Shown here: positions 25,913-35,854 of the stretch, piece after piece | Layout: every line of letters starts with the position of its first letter | Numbering within the stretch: the first letter of the stretch is position 1 | Origin: Enterobacter sp. CC120223-11 | GTDB lineage: Bacteria; Pseudomonadota; Gammaproteobacteria; Enterobacterales; Enterobacteriaceae | Reading direction: 5' to 3' | DNA: 64,000 bases | Assembly: GCF_900215375.1 (NCBI RefSeq) | Contig: NZ_OBEF01000011.1 | Span: 1-64,000 of the forward strand | Notes under the pieces: generated by a model | Seen by the model: the letters and a program-made list of their open reading frames with translations, nothing else | Told to the model about the DNA's origin: nothing | Database searches by the model: none | Position numbers and translations under genes: made by a program

Positions 25913-25922
25913 GCTTCTCTCC

Positions 25923-26924
25923 TTAGCGATTTAAAAAGGCTTTCCAGTGGCGCACCACTTCCGCCAGCTGTTCGCGGCTGACGTCCAGGTGCATCACTAA
26001 ACGCACAACCGGCGAGGCGTTAATCAGCACGCCGTTGGCTTTCAGATGTTCACCAAGCGCCGCCGCGTTTTGTTCACCGACGCGCACGAACAGCATGTTG
26101 GTGTCGTGACGCATCACGTCTGCACCGATCTCTTTCAGCTGCTCAGCCATCCACGCGGCGTTGGTGTGATCGTCCTTCAGACGCTGAACGTTATTTTTCA
26201 GCGCATACAGGCCCGCTGCCGCCAGAATACCCGCCTGGCGCATGCCGCCGCCGGTCATTTTACGCCAGCGGTTGGCGCGTTTGATGTAGTCGTGGCTGCC
26301 GACCAGCAGTGAGCCGACGGGCGTGCCGAGGCCTTTGGAAAGGCAGATGGTGAAGGAGTCGCAGTGCTGGGTGATCTCTTTCAGTTCGCAGCCATATTCC
26401 ACCAAGGCGTTGAAGATGCGCGCGCCATCCACGTGCAGGCCAAGCTTACGCTCGCGGGTGAAATCCCAGGCTTCTTTCAGGTATTCACGCGGCAGCACTT
26501 TGCCGTTGTGGGTGTTTTCGAGGCTTAGCAACTTGGTGCGCGCGAAGTGAATGTCGTCGGCTTTGATTTTTGCAGCGACTTTGTCGAGCGGCAATGTCGC
26601 ATCGGCGGCGGCATCAATCGGCTGCGGCTGGATGCTGCCGAGCACCGCGGCACCGCCCGCTTCATACAGATAGTTATGCGCGCCCTGGCCGACGATATAC
26701 TCTTCGCCGCGCTCACAGTGGGAGAGCAGCGCCACCAGGTTGGCCTGGGTGCCGGTGGGTAAAAACAGGGCGGCTTCTTTGCCACCCAGCTCCGCCGCAT
26801 AGCGCTGCAGCTCATTCACTGTCGGGTCATCCCCGTACACATCATCCCCGACCGGGGCGGCCATCATCTCTTCCAGCATGGCACGGCTCGGGCGGGTGAC
26901 GGTATCACTACGTAAATCGATCAC
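25923..26924 (-). CDS. ltaE: low-specificity L-threonine aldolase
   Basis: LtaE is a PLP enzyme that splits L-threonine and L-allo-threonine to glycine and acetaldehyde. The 333-residue product has the E. coli length. The PLP lysine lies in [16 protein letters not shown] (about residue 197-199); [11 protein letters not shown] and [11 protein letters not shown] are the other signature blocks. It lies 38 bp after poxB on the same strand. Confidence 0.97.
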   Translation of the reverse strand: MIDLRSDTVTRPSRAMLEEMMAAPVGDDVYGDDPTVNELQRYAAELGGKEAALFLPTGTQANLVALLSHCERGEEYIVGQGAHNYLYEAGGAAVLGSIQPQPIDAAADATLPLDKVAAKIKADDIHFARTKLLSLENTHNGKVLPREYLKEAWDFTRERKLGLHVDGARIFNALVEYGCELKEITQHCDSFTICLSKGLGTPVGSLLVGSHDYIKRANRWRKMTGGGMRQAGILAAAGLYALKNNVQRLKDDHTNAAWMAEQLKEIGADVMRHDTNMLFVRVGEQNAAALGEHLKANGVLINASPVVRLVMHLDVSREQLAEVVRHWKAFLNR

Positions 26925-26962
26925 GGCATTTCCTTTTTTGCATCAGGGGTATGCCTCTCTTT

Positions 26963-28681
26963 TTACCTGAGCCAGTTGGTTTTCGCCAGTTCGATCACCT
27001 CATCACCGCGTCCGCTGATGATGGCGCGCAGCATATACAGGCTGAAACCTTTGGCCTGTTCGAGCTTGATCTGCGGTGGAATGGCGAGCTCATCTTTGGC
27101 CACTACCACGTCTACGAGCGCAGGGCCGTCATGGCTGAATGCCTGCTGGAGCGCTTCATCGAGATCGGCGGATTTCTCCACCCGAATCCCTTTGATGCCG
27201 CAGGCTTCGGCAATTTTCGCGAAGTTGGTGTCGTGCAGATCTGTGCCATCGGTCATGTAACCCCCGGCCTTCATCTCCATCGCCACGAAGCCGAGCACGC
27301 TGTTGTTGAAGACCACGATTTTCAGCGGCAGCTTCAGCTGCGCGACGGAGAGAAAATCGCCCATCAGCATGCTGAAGCCACCGTCGCCGCACATCGCCAC
27401 CACCTGCCTGTCAGGGAAGGTGGCTTTGGCCCCCAGCGCCTGCGGCATGGCGTTGGCCATCGAGCCGTGGTTGAACGAGCCGAGCAGTCGGCGCTTGCCG
27501 TTCATTTTCAGGTAGCGCGCGGCCCAGACGGTGGGCGTGCCAACATCGCAGGTGAAGATGGCATTGTCGTCAGCAAAATGGCTGATTTGTTGCGCCAGAT
27601 ACTGTGGATGGATGGCCTTGTCACTCGGTTTGGCGAGGTCGTCCAGCCCCTTACGCGCATCGCGGTAGTGCTCCAGCGCCTTGTCGAGAAACGCCCGGTC
27701 CGTTTTTTCTTCCAGCAGCGGCGTCAGGGTGGCGAGCGTGGTTTTGATATCGCCCACCAGAGCCATATCCACCTTGCTGTGTGCCCCGATGCTGGCAGGG
27801 TCGATGTCTATCTGAATGATTTTGGCATCGGCCGGGTAGAAGGGCCGGTACGGGAAGCGAGTGCCGAGCAGCACCAGGGTATCGGCATTCATCATGGTAT
27901 GGAAACCGGAAGAAAAACCGATGAGCCCGGTCATGCCGACGTCATACGGATTGTCGTATTCGACGTGCTCTTTGCCGCGCATGGCGTGAACGATCGGGGC
28001 TTTTAGCTTCCCGGCAAACTCCAGTAACTCTTTATGCGCCCCGGCACAGCCGCTGCCGCACATCAGGGCGATATTGCTGGAGTAGCGCAGCAGCTGGGCC
28101 AGCTTGCGCAGCTCTTCCAATTCCGGCACCACAACAGGCTGCGGCGCGTGATACCAGTGAGTGCTGGCACTTTCCGGCGCGGCTTTCAGCGCCACGTCCC
28201 CCGGGAGAACCACAACGGAAACGCCGCGCTTTAGCACCGCCTCACGCAAGGCCCGGGCAAGCACCTGAGGAATCTGTTCCGGTGAAGAAACCAGTTCACA
28301 ATAGTGGCTGCACTCGCGGAACAGCTCCTGCGGATGGGTTTCCTGAAAATAGCCGCTGCCGATTTCGCTCGACGGGATGTGGGCGGCGATGGCCAGTACC
28401 GGCACGTTATTGCGGTGGCAGTCGAACAGGCCGTTAATCAGGTGCAGGTTGCCCGGCCCGCATGACCCGGCACAGACTGCCAGTTCACCGGTCAGCTGGG
28501 CTTCTGCCCCTGCGGCGAAGGCGGCGACCTCTTCATGGCGGGTGGCCATCCATTCGATGGTGCCCATTTTGTTCAGGCTGTCGCTGAGCCCGTTGAGGGA
28601 GTCGCCGGTGACGCCCCAGATCCGTTTCACGCCGGCCTGTTCGAGCGTTTTCGCAATATATGCAGCCACGGTTTGTTTCAT
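26963..28681 (-). CDS. poxB: pyruvate:ubiquinone oxidoreductase (pyruvate oxidase)
   Basis: PoxB decarboxylates pyruvate to acetate and CO2 and passes electrons to ubiquinone at the inner membrane, mainly in stationary phase. The 572 residues match E. coli PoxB in length. The N-terminal ThDP domain ([28 protein letters not shown]), central FAD domain and C-terminal ThDP motif [20 protein letters not shown] are present, as is the amphipathic lipid-binding tail ([20 protein letters not shown]). AAAGGAGAAGGAAAACC precedes ATG. Confidence 0.97.
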   Translation of the reverse strand: MKQTVAAYIAKTLEQAGVKRIWGVTGDSLNGLSDSLNKMGTIEWMATRHEEVAAFAAGAEAQLTGELAVCAGSCGPGNLHLINGLFDCHRNNVPVLAIAAHIPSSEIGSGYFQETHPQELFRECSHYCELVSSPEQIPQVLARALREAVLKRGVSVVVLPGDVALKAAPESASTHWYHAPQPVVVPELEELRKLAQLLRYSSNIALMCGSGCAGAHKELLEFAGKLKAPIVHAMRGKEHVEYDNPYDVGMTGLIGFSSGFHTMMNADTLVLLGTRFPYRPFYPADAKIIQIDIDPASIGAHSKVDMALVGDIKTTLATLTPLLEEKTDRAFLDKALEHYRDARKGLDDLAKPSDKAIHPQYLAQQISHFADDNAIFTCDVGTPTVWAARYLKMNGKRRLLGSFNHGSMANAMPQALGAKATFPDRQVVAMCGDGGFSMLMGDFLSVAQLKLPLKIVVFNNSVLGFVAMEMKAGGYMTDGTDLHDTNFAKIAEACGIKGIRVEKSADLDEALQQAFSHDGPALVDVVVAKDELAIPPQIKLEQAKGFSLYMLRAIISGRGDEVIELAKTNWLR

Positions 28682-28833
28682 GGTTTTCCTTCTCCTTTTT
28701 GTGATACCGCTTACAAGCTTAGATGAATCTCTCTGGCGTGCCCGCTGAAATCCCCTTATTTTCAGCAGGTTTATTTGTTCGATTCTTCAGCATAAGCTGA
28801 CCAGGGTTTAGGGAAAATAAGGAATAAGGTCAA

Positions 28834-29268
28834 ATGGTTAAATCATTGTTAATGGATAGCCGCCGCGCAGCGGGGAAGGACGACTTTGGCAGGCTGTTGC
28901 TACGTCTGGCGGTTGGTGGGTTAATGCTGTTTCACGGCTTGCATAAGCTGTTTCATGGGGTTGACGGCATCAGCGGCATGCTGGTGGCGAAAGGGCTGCC
29001 GGGGTTTGTTGCCTATGGTGTGCTGGTGGGAGAGGTGGTGGCCCCGTGCCTGATTCTTCTTGGCATTCTGACGCGGCCTTCCGCGCTGGTGCTGGCGTTT
29101 ACGATGGTGGTAGCCTGGCTGATGGTCGGCACCGGCAAAACCTTCGCGCTGGATGCGGTGGGTGCGTGGGCGATTGAGAGCCTGGTGTTTTATTTCATGG
29201 CGGCGCTGGCGATTGCCTGCCTGGGGGCGGGGCGCTATGCGTTAGGGAGTCAGTCGAAGTGGAATTAA
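28834..29268 (+). CDS. DoxX-family inner-membrane protein (accessory)
   Basis: This 144-residue protein with about four hydrophobic helices belongs to the DoxX family (LRLAVGGLMLFHGLHKLFHG is the typical first helix; GVLVGEVVAPCLILLGIL is the second). Some relatives work with thiosulfate or redox enzymes, but the role of this one is unknown. It is absent from this place in E. coli and sits divergent from poxB across 152 bp containing an inverted repeat GCTGAAA / TTTCAGC near 28744-28766. The start at 28834 has only a modest AAGG upstream; ATG at 28852 is an alternative. Confidence 0.85.
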   Translation: MVKSLLMDSRRAAGKDDFGRLLLRLAVGGLMLFHGLHKLFHGVDGISGMLVAKGLPGFVAYGVLVGEVVAPCLILLGILTRPSALVLAFTMVVAWLMVGTGKTFALDAVGAWAIESLVFYFMAALAIACLGAGRYALGSQSKWN

Positions 29269-29293
29269 AAACGTCGGGCGCAATGCCCGACGT
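29266..29293 (-). terminator. terminator of hcp-hcr
   Basis: Nine-bp arms ACGTCGGGC (29271-29279) and GCCCGACGT (29285-29293), followed on the minus strand by TTTTTAATT. It lies 12 bp after the hcr stop and just beyond the DoxX gene. Confidence 0.82.
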
Positions 29294-29304
29294 GAGGTGA
29301 TGTA

Positions 29305-30273
29305 TCAGGCGAGAACCAAATCGCCCTGAGGATGGCAGGAGCAGGCCAGCACGTAGCCCTGTTTCTGTTCTTCCTCAGTCAGGGTCATGCTGCTTGTGAC
29401 GCTGTACTCGCCGCTGATCACGCGGGTTTTGCAGCTCCCGCACACGCCTGCACGACAGGCGGCGTTCACCGGGACTTTATTGCTTTCCAGCGCGTCCAGC
29501 AGCGTGGTGCCGACCGGCGCATAAAACTCCTTAGCCGGTTGCAGCTTGGTGAATTTCAGTCCGCAGGTAGCCGCTTCGGCTACAGGAGTGAAGAATTTCT
29601 CTTTGTAGAAATTTGTCACGCCAAACGCTTTCACATTCTCTTCGACCCACTCCATATAGGGCGCAGGGCCGCAGGTCATCACGGTTCTGGCAGCCAGATT
29701 CGGCACACATTCCAGCAGTGAAGTCGTCAGGCGGCCGGACACAAAGCCGTGAGCGGCATTGTTTTCTGCCACCAGGGTGACCGGGTAGTTTCGCCATTCG
29801 TCGGCAAAAATCACATCTTCCGGCGAGCGGACGCTGAAAATGACCTGCACATCGGCTTCAGGACGGTTTTTTGCCAGCCAGCGACGCATCGACATCACCG
29901 GCGTCACGCCGCAGCCCGCCGCAAGCAACAACAGCTTGTCGGTGGGTTTGTCGTCACAGGTGAACTCACCCTGCGCATCGGAAAGCCACAGATAGTCACC
30001 GCGTTTGACGTCGCGGGTCAGCCATTCTGAACCCTGTCCATCCGCAATACGGCGAACGGTCAGCGTAATGTATTCGCTCACGCCCGGCGTAGAGGAAATG
30101 GTGTACGCACGCAGCGTTTCAGCGGAATTGCGAATGCTGACCAGCGCGTACTGCCCGGCGCGATACGGATAATAGTCATGGCAGAGCAGGGAGAGCGTCC
30201 AGACGTCCGGCGTCTCCTGCTGAATGTGATGGACCTGCATCCGCCACGGGCACTGTGAAGTGGGCATCGTCAT
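29305..30273 (-). CDS. hcr: Hcr, NADH oxidoreductase for Hcp
   Basis: Hcr is a 322-residue FAD and [2Fe-2S] protein that transfers NADH electrons to Hcp. The FAD-binding RAYTISSTPG, NAD-binding LLLAAGCGVTPVMSMRRW and C-terminal ferredoxin ligands CRAGVCGSCKTRV plus VLACSCHPQGD are visible. ATG at 30273 (MTMPTSQCPW) matches E. coli and follows GGAGAG; the 23-residue upstream extension is not homologous. It is 10 bp downstream of hcp. Confidence 0.97.
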   Translation of the reverse strand: MTMPTSQCPWRMQVHHIQQETPDVWTLSLLCHDYYPYRAGQYALVSIRNSAETLRAYTISSTPGVSEYITLTVRRIADGQGSEWLTRDVKRGDYLWLSDAQGEFTCDDKPTDKLLLLAAGCGVTPVMSMRRWLAKNRPEADVQVIFSVRSPEDVIFADEWRNYPVTLVAENNAAHGFVSGRLTTSLLECVPNLAARTVMTCGPAPYMEWVEENVKAFGVTNFYKEKFFTPVAEAATCGLKFTKLQPAKEFYAPVGTTLLDALESNKVPVNAACRAGVCGSCKTRVISGEYSVTSSMTLTEEEQKQGYVLACSCHPQGDLVLA

Positions 30274-30283
30274 GATTCTCTCC

Positions 30284-31936
30284 TCAGGCGCACAGCATCT
30301 GCTGCAGATCCTGTTCAACGGTGGTGATGGCACGCAGGCCAAACTTCTCGTTCAGCACCGCGAGCAGATCAGGCGTCAGGAAGCCCGGCGCGGTCGGCCC
30401 GGTGACGATGTTTTTCACGCCAAGCGACAGCAGCGTCAGCAGGATCACAATCGCCTTCTGCTCGAACCAGGATAGCACCAATGACAGCGGCAGATCGTTC
30501 ACGCCGCAGCCCAGTTTTTCGGCAAGCGTAACTGCCAGAATGATAGCCGAGTAGGCGTCGTTGCACTGTCCGGCATCCACGAGGCGCGGGAGACCTTCGA
30601 TGTTGCCAAAGTCCAGCTTGTTGAAACGGTATTTACCGCAGGCGAGCGTCATCACCAGGCAGTCGTCTGGCACGCTGGTCGCGAAATCGGTGAAGTAGCT
30701 GCGTTCGGTGCGTTCGCCGTCGCAGCCGCCCACGAGGAAGATGTGGCGCAGTTTTTCGCGGCTGACGAGGTCGATCAGCGTATCGGCAGCGCCGAGCAGG
30801 GTCTGACGGCCAAAGCCGACGGTGATCAGGTGCTCAATTTCATCGTAAGGGAAGCCTGCCAGCTGCTGGGCCTGTTCGATAACCGGCGTGAAGTCATCAC
30901 CTTCGAGATGGCTGACGTTCGGCCAGCCCACGATGCTGCGCGTCCAGATACGATTGTCATAGTCGCCAACGGTCGGGTCGATGATGCAGTTGGAGGTCAT
31001 CAGCACCGGGCCCGGGAAGCGGGCGAACTCGACCTGCTGGTTCTGCCAGCCGCTGCCGTAGTTGCCGACCAGGTGTTTGAATTTCCGCAGTTCAGGGTAG
31101 CCGTGCGCAGGCAGCATCTCGCCGTGCGTATACACGTTAACGCCAGTGCCTTCGGTCTGCTGCAGGAGGTTATAAAGATCTTTCAGATCGTGGCCGGAGA
31201 TCAGAATCGCTTTCCCGGCAACCGCTTTAACATTGACCTGGGTTGGGGTCGGGTGGCCGTAGGCACTGGTTTCACCGGCATCCAGAATGCTCATCACCTT
31301 GAAGTTCATCTGGCCGATTTCCATGGAACATTCGAGCAGTGCGTTCATGTCCGCAGGCCAGGTGCCAAGCCAGGCCATGATTTTATGGTACTGAGCGTAG
31401 ATCTCATTATCGTACTGGCCGAGCACGTGGGCGTGCTCCATATACGCGGCGGCTCCTTTCAGGCCATACAGGCACAGCAGACGCAGGCCGAGAATGTTTT
31501 CGCCAATCGCGGCTTTGTCTTTATTCGGGGTGAACATCGTCGCCTGGCGCTGTAAATCGCCCAGATCGTCGCTCGCCAGCTGCAAACCGGCCATCGGGTT
31601 ATCGACTGCTGCGCTGGCGTCTTTTGCCTGGCATTGCGCTTTAAGCATCTCACGCAGGGCGATAGCGTCGCGGGCGTAGCCGACAATGCGTGGCGAATCG
31701 AAGTTAACGTTGGTCAGGGTGGAGAAGAAGGCGCGAGGGGCGAAGCTGTCGACTTCATGGCTGACGATGCCGTATTCACGGGCTTTGATTGCCCATGCGG
31801 AGAGCCCTTGCAGGGTTGCAATCAGCAGATCCTGTAAGTCAGAAGTTTGCGCTGTTTTGCCACACATCCCCTGCGCATAAGCGCAGCCGTTGCCAGCGGG
31901 GGTACGAATCGTTTGTTCACATTGCACACAGAACAT
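30284..31936 (-). CDS. hcp: Hcp, hybrid-cluster protein, NO reductase
   Basis: Hcp reduces nitric oxide to N2O and mediates protein S-nitrosylation under anaerobic conditions. The 550-residue product equals E. coli Hcp. Cys3, Cys6, Cys18 and Cys25 bind the N-terminal cubane cluster ([20 protein letters not shown]...). The hybrid-cluster region shows [24 protein letters not shown] and [13 protein letters not shown] start at 31936; an upstream in-frame start overlaps the putative NsrR site. Confidence 0.97.
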   Translation of the reverse strand: MFCVQCEQTIRTPAGNGCAYAQGMCGKTAQTSDLQDLLIATLQGLSAWAIKAREYGIVSHEVDSFAPRAFFSTLTNVNFDSPRIVGYARDAIALREMLKAQCQAKDASAAVDNPMAGLQLASDDLGDLQRQATMFTPNKDKAAIGENILGLRLLCLYGLKGAAAYMEHAHVLGQYDNEIYAQYHKIMAWLGTWPADMNALLECSMEIGQMNFKVMSILDAGETSAYGHPTPTQVNVKAVAGKAILISGHDLKDLYNLLQQTEGTGVNVYTHGEMLPAHGYPELRKFKHLVGNYGSGWQNQQVEFARFPGPVLMTSNCIIDPTVGDYDNRIWTRSIVGWPNVSHLEGDDFTPVIEQAQQLAGFPYDEIEHLITVGFGRQTLLGAADTLIDLVSREKLRHIFLVGGCDGERTERSYFTDFATSVPDDCLVMTLACGKYRFNKLDFGNIEGLPRLVDAGQCNDAYSAIILAVTLAEKLGCGVNDLPLSLVLSWFEQKAIVILLTLLSLGVKNIVTGPTAPGFLTPDLLAVLNEKFGLRAITTVEQDLQQMLCA

Positions 31937-31952
31937 GGTCACACCTTTATTA

Positions 31953-31975
31953 AAGTTATATTTGATATACATGTT
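31953..31975. promoter_or_regulatory. NsrR-like operator upstream of hcp
   Basis: Two 11-bp arms around a central base: AAGTTATATTT (31953-31963) and ATATACATGTT (31965-31975). Against the dyad consensus (AAGATGTATTT-N-AAATACATCTT) about 9 of 11 positions agree in each arm. NsrR represses hcp-hcr in E. coli, so the location fits. Confidence 0.65.
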
Positions 31976-32081
31976 TAAGGGTAAGCCTGTGGCGGAACGC
32001 TGAAAAGGGAATTGTCGGGGAAGTTAAAGGGAGATTGATTTAACGCAATTTTGGCGGCACGGGCGTACCGCCATGGAGGTA

Positions 32082-32981
32082 TTACGCGGAGAAAAACGCC
32101 ATCAGCAGCGGCACCAGCAGGCTAAGGATAAAGCCGTGAACGATGGCCGCCGGAACTATTTCCACGCCGCCGGAGCGCTGTAATACCGGCAGGGTAAAGT
32201 CCATCGAAGTTGCGCCGCACAGCCCTAATGCAGTCGAACGGTGGCGCAGCACGAGGCCGGGAATCAGCATAATCGCAATCAGCTCTCGCGCCAGATCGTT
32301 AAAGAAGGCCGCGCTGCCTATTACCGGGCCAAAAGATTCCGTCAGTAAAATGCCGGACAGCGAATACCACCCAAACCCGGAGGCCATAGCGAGGCCGGTT
32401 TTGATTGGCAGGCCAAGAATAAAAGCATTAATCACGCCGCCGACCAGCGAACTGGCGACCACCACCACGGCGACAATCATTCCGCGGCGGTTCAGGACAA
32501 TCTGTTTCAGGGTCATACCATTATTACGCAACTGGATGCCAATCAGGAATAACAGGAATATTAAGGTATATTCGCTGGCCTCCGTGGCGTGGTGCAAAAT
32601 GGGCCAGCCGGTAAGCCCCAGTAAAAATCCGAGTAATACCACGCCGCAAAGCTGTAATGACTCCAGCGCCATTGCGATTCGGGAAGGTAATTTTTCCTGA
32701 CTGTGGTTATGTTTCCATGGAAGCGTGCGCTCGAGCCACAGCAGGGCAATAATATTGCACAGCAGAATAACCACAATGCTGACCGCAGAATAATGAAAAA
32801 TGGCGAGCAGGTTGCTGGCGAGATTATCCAGAAAGGCAAGGCTGATGCCCATAAAGAAAAGAATGACGTAAACAATCCAGCTCAGTAAACGATTAATCAG
32901 CTGGAGCGCAGGTCGGCTGCGCAGGGGAATCAGATAGCCGAGAATCAACGGCACAAGAATAATCAACAATCCCGAAAACAT
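32082..32981 (-). CDS. lysO: LysO (YbjE), L-lysine exporter
   Basis: LysO exports lysine and confers thialysine resistance in E. coli. The 299-residue protein is very hydrophobic with about eight helices. The N-terminal part (MFSGLLIILVPLILGYLIPL) and the C-terminal LysO core (GFGWYSLSGILLTESFGPVI, FNDLARELIAIMLIPGLVL, GATSMDFTLPVLQRSGG) are conserved; acidic residues in the latter are known to matter. Monocistronic, minus strand, between aqpZ and hcp. A hairpin at 32053-32076 follows but lacks a T tract. Confidence 0.94.
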   Translation of the reverse strand: MFSGLLIILVPLILGYLIPLRSRPALQLINRLLSWIVYVILFFMGISLAFLDNLASNLLAIFHYSAVSIVVILLCNIIALLWLERTLPWKHNHSQEKLPSRIAMALESLQLCGVVLLGFLLGLTGWPILHHATEASEYTLIFLLFLIGIQLRNNGMTLKQIVLNRRGMIVAVVVVASSLVGGVINAFILGLPIKTGLAMASGFGWYSLSGILLTESFGPVIGSAAFFNDLARELIAIMLIPGLVLRHRSTALGLCGATSMDFTLPVLQRSGGVEIVPAAIVHGFILSLLVPLLMAFFSA

Positions 32982-33057
32982 GAACGGCCCGGTCCTTTAG
33001 AGTGTAAAAACGCACTGACACTACCGAAAGAGCGGGAGGGAGTAAAGCCACCAGAAA

Positions 33058-33084
33058 AAGAAAAGGCCCGGCGGTTGCCAGGCC
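33058..33084 (-). terminator. terminator of aqpZ
   Basis: Arms GGCCTGGC and GCCGGGCC (minus strand) with an AACC loop, followed by TTTTCTTTTTC, 24 bp after the aqpZ stop. Confidence 0.83.
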
Positions 33085-33107
33085 TCTGAACAATCTGTCA
33101 GGCAGAC

Positions 33108-33800
33108 TTATTTTTTCTCAAGCAGGGTGCGGTACAGCACGCCACCGAGGATACCGCCGATGATTGGCATCACCCAAAACAGCCACAGCTGCTCCAGCGC
33201 CCAGCCGCCCTGGAAGATAGCCACCGCGGTGCTACGCGCCGGGTTGACGGAGGTGTTGGTCACCGGGATGCTGATCAGGTGGATCAGGGTCAGTGCCAGG
33301 CCGATTGCGATTGGCGCAAAACCTGCCGGAGCGAACTTATCGGTAGAACCCATGATCACCAGCAGGAAGCCTGCGGTCAGCACAATTTCGATAACGATAG
33401 CGGAGAGCATAGAGAAGCCGCCCGGGGAGTGTTCGCCGTAGCCGTTAGACGCGAAGCCGCTTGCCGCTGCATCGAAGCCGGTTTTACCGCTGGCAATCAG
33501 GTAGAGAACGGCGGCTGCAATAATCCCGCCGATAACCTGCGCCACGATATAACCAATAATATCTTTAGTCGGAAAACGACCGCCCGCCCAAAGACCTAAG
33601 GTGACCGCAGGGTTAAAGTGACCACCCGAGATATGACCGACGGCATACGCCATGGTCAGCACGGTTAAACCAAATGCCAGCGCGACGCCCGCAAAGCCAA
33701 TCCCTAATTCCGGGAAACCTGCCGCCAGTACGGCGCTACCGCAACCCCCAAATACAAGCCAGAATGTACCGAAACATTCAGCCGCCAGTTTTCTGAACAT
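33108..33800 (-). CDS. aqpZ: AqpZ, water channel
   Basis: AqpZ is a 230-residue tetrameric aquaporin of the inner membrane. Both NPA boxes are present ([16 protein letters not shown] and [14 protein letters not shown]); six helices and two half-helices are expected. I take ATG at 33800, with GAGG upstream as in E. coli; GTG at 33806 would overlap the ribosome site. Monocistronic with its own terminator. Confidence 0.97.
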   Translation of the reverse strand: MFRKLAAECFGTFWLVFGGCGSAVLAAGFPELGIGFAGVALAFGLTVLTMAYAVGHISGGHFNPAVTLGLWAGGRFPTKDIIGYIVAQVIGGIIAAAVLYLIASGKTGFDAAASGFASNGYGEHSPGGFSMLSAIVIEIVLTAGFLLVIMGSTDKFAPAGFAPIAIGLALTLIHLISIPVTNTSVNPARSTAVAIFQGGWALEQLWLFWVMPIIGGILGGVLYRTLLEKK

Positions 33801-34195
33801 AACCACCTCAAAAATATAATAGTAACGGTGTCAGGCGATCCTGCACCGGACTTTATTTATCGTCGCAAAGGGAGACGACATAATTTAGCGCCGTTATTTT
33901 AAGAACGAACGCCATCCCTTCACCAGTGAAATAAAACCGATAAATCTGATTTAAGTTAATGCGTGGTCATTCCTTGTACAGGGTTGAAGTTAATTAAGTA
34001 TAGATGACTTTTTTTCAGATAATTCTAACCCAGGATTAAATTCATAAATATCCGTGACTATTTGTGTGGTTATTAGTTTAGTCCAGCAAAGATATCCGCC
34101 GCGTTTAATTGGAACATTAAGTCTGACCGTGTATCACCGTCAGAGGCCTGCCGCTATACTCCTGTTATCGAAAGGGAAGTTTTAGGGGAGGGCAT
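33801..34195. other. 395-bp aqpZ-ybjD intergenic region, no gene seen
   Basis: This AT-rich region holds the two divergent promoters. I see a short inverted repeat TCGTC / GACGA near 33860-33880 but no small RNA, terminator or operator that I can name. GGGGAGG lies just before ybjD. Confidence 0.5.
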
Positions 34196-35854
34196 ATGCT
34201 TCTCGAAAGAGTTGAGATTGTCGGCTTTCGCGGTATCAATCGTTTATCGTTGATGCTGGAGCAGAACAACGTCTTAATCGGTGAGAACGCCTGGGGTAAG
34301 TCCAGCCTGCTGGATGCGCTGACGCTGCTGCTCTCGCCGGAATCCGATCTCTATCATTTTGTCCGGGAAGACTTCTGGTTTCCGCCCGGCGATCTCCAGG
34401 GGCGTGAGCATCATCTGCATATCATTCTGACCTTCCGCGAACTGGAGCCGGGCCGTCACCGCGTGCGACGCTACCGGCCGCTGGAAACGTGCTGGGTACC
34501 CTGCGAGGACGGCTATCAGCGCATTTATTACCGCTTAGAGGGCGAGCTCACGGAAGACGACAGCGTGATGACCCTGCGCAGCTTTATCAACGCTGCCGGT
34601 GAATCAATTGCCCTCAACGATATTGATGCCCAGGCCCGCCATCTGGTGCGGCTGATGCCGGTCCTGCGCCTGCGGGATGCCCGCTTTATGCGACGGATTC
34701 GCAACGGCACGGTGCCGAATATGCCCGATGTGGAAATCACCGCCCGGCAGCTTGATTTTCTCTCCCGTGAACTGGTCACCAGCCCACAGAATTTGTCCGA
34801 CGGGCAGATTCGGCAGGGCTTGTCGGCGATGGTGCAGCTGGTGGAGCACTATTTTTCCGAGCAGGGCACCGCTGACTCCCGCCATCGCCTGATGCGCCGT
34901 CGCTCTCATGACGAGCAGCGCAGCTGGCGTTATCTCGATATTATCAACCGGATGATCGACAAACCTGGCACCCGTAGCCATCGGGTGATCCTGCTGGGAC
35001 TGTTCTCCACGCTGTTGCAGGCGAAAGGGACCGTGCGCCTCCACAAAGACGCGCGACCGCTGCTGCTGGTGGAAGACCCGGAAACGCGGCTGCATCCCAT
35101 CATGCTGTCGGTGGCGTGGAACCTGCTTAATCTGCTGCCGCTCCAGCGGATCACCACCACCAATTCCGGCGAGCTGCTGTCGATGACGCCCGTTGAGCAC
35201 GTCTGTCGCCTGGTGCGTGAATCATCGCGCGTGGCGACATGGCGGTTGGGGCCCGATGGGCTGAATGCGGAAGATGGCCGACGCATTGCTTTCCACATTC
35301 GTTTCAACCGTGCTTCATCGCTGTTTTCTCGCTGCTGGCTGCTGGTGGAAGGGGAGACGGAAACCTGGGTTATTAACGAACTGGCGCGCCAGTGCGGGCA
35401 CCATTTTGATGCCGAAGGGATTAAAGTCATTGAGTTTGCGCAGTCCGGGCTGAAGCCGCTGATTAAATTTGCGCGGCGGATGGGCATTGAGTGGCACGTG
35501 CTGGTGGACGGTGACGAAGCCGGGAAAAAGTACGCGGCAACGGTGCGCGGTCTGCTGAATAACGATCGGGATCTGGAGCGGCTCCATCTGACGGCGCTTC
35601 CGGCGCTGGATATGGAACACTTTATGTATCGCCAGGGCTTCGACGACGTCTATCACCGCGTGGCGCAAATTCCGGACGGCATTCCGATGAATATGCGGCG
35701 GGTGATTGTGAAGGCGATTCATCGCTCCTCAAAGCCGGATCTGGCGATTGAAGTGGCGATGGAGGCAGGCCGTCGCGGCGTGGAGGCGGTGCCCGGTTTG
35801 CTGAGGAAGATGTTCTCCCGCGTGCTGTGGCTGGCACGCGGGCGGGCGGATTAA
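34196..35854 (+). CDS. ybjD: YbjD, OLD-family ATPase with TOPRIM domain
   Basis: The 552-residue protein matches E. coli YbjD, an OLD-type (overcoming lysogenization defect) nuclease-like protein whose function is unknown. The N-terminal SMC-like ATPase has Walker A GENAWGKSS, and Walker B/D-loop LLLVEDPETRLHP. The C-terminal TOPRIM has LLVEGETETWVI and the metal motif VDGDEAGKK. Such proteins can act in phage defence, but this gene is part of the conserved core. It overlaps ybjX tail-to-tail by 4 bp. Confidence 0.93.
   Translation: MLLERVEIVGFRGINRLSLMLEQNNVLIGENAWGKSSLLDALTLLLSPESDLYHFVREDFWFPPGDLQGREHHLHIILTFRELEPGRHRVRRYRPLETCWVPCEDGYQRIYYRLEGELTEDDSVMTLRSFINAAGESIALNDIDAQARHLVRLMPVLRLRDARFMRRIRNGTVPNMPDVEITARQLDFLSRELVTSPQNLSDGQIRQGLSAMVQLVEHYFSEQGTADSRHRLMRRRSHDEQRSWRYLDIINRMIDKPGTRSHRVILLGLFSTLLQAKGTVRLHKDARPLLLVEDPETRLHPIMLSVAWNLLNLLPLQRITTTNSGELLSMTPVEHVCRLVRESSRVATWRLGPDGLNAEDGRRIAFHIRFNRASSLFSRCWLLVEGETETWVINELARQCGHHFDAEGIKVIEFAQSGLKPLIKFARRMGIEWHVLVDGDEAGKKYAATVRGLLNNDRDLERLHLTALPALDMEHFMYRQGFDDVYHRVAQIPDGIPMNMRRVIVKAIHRSSKPDLAIEVAMEAGRRGVEAVPGLLRKMFSRVLWLARGRAD

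Noticed and set aside
31960-31980. Possible FNR site (TTGAT half) near hcp
   Set aside because: Only one half-site is good; the overlapping NsrR-like dyad explains the sequence better.
34196-35854. ybjD as an anti-phage defence island
   Set aside because: OLD-type proteins can act in defence, but this gene is in its conserved enterobacterial place with no partner helicase or other defence genes.
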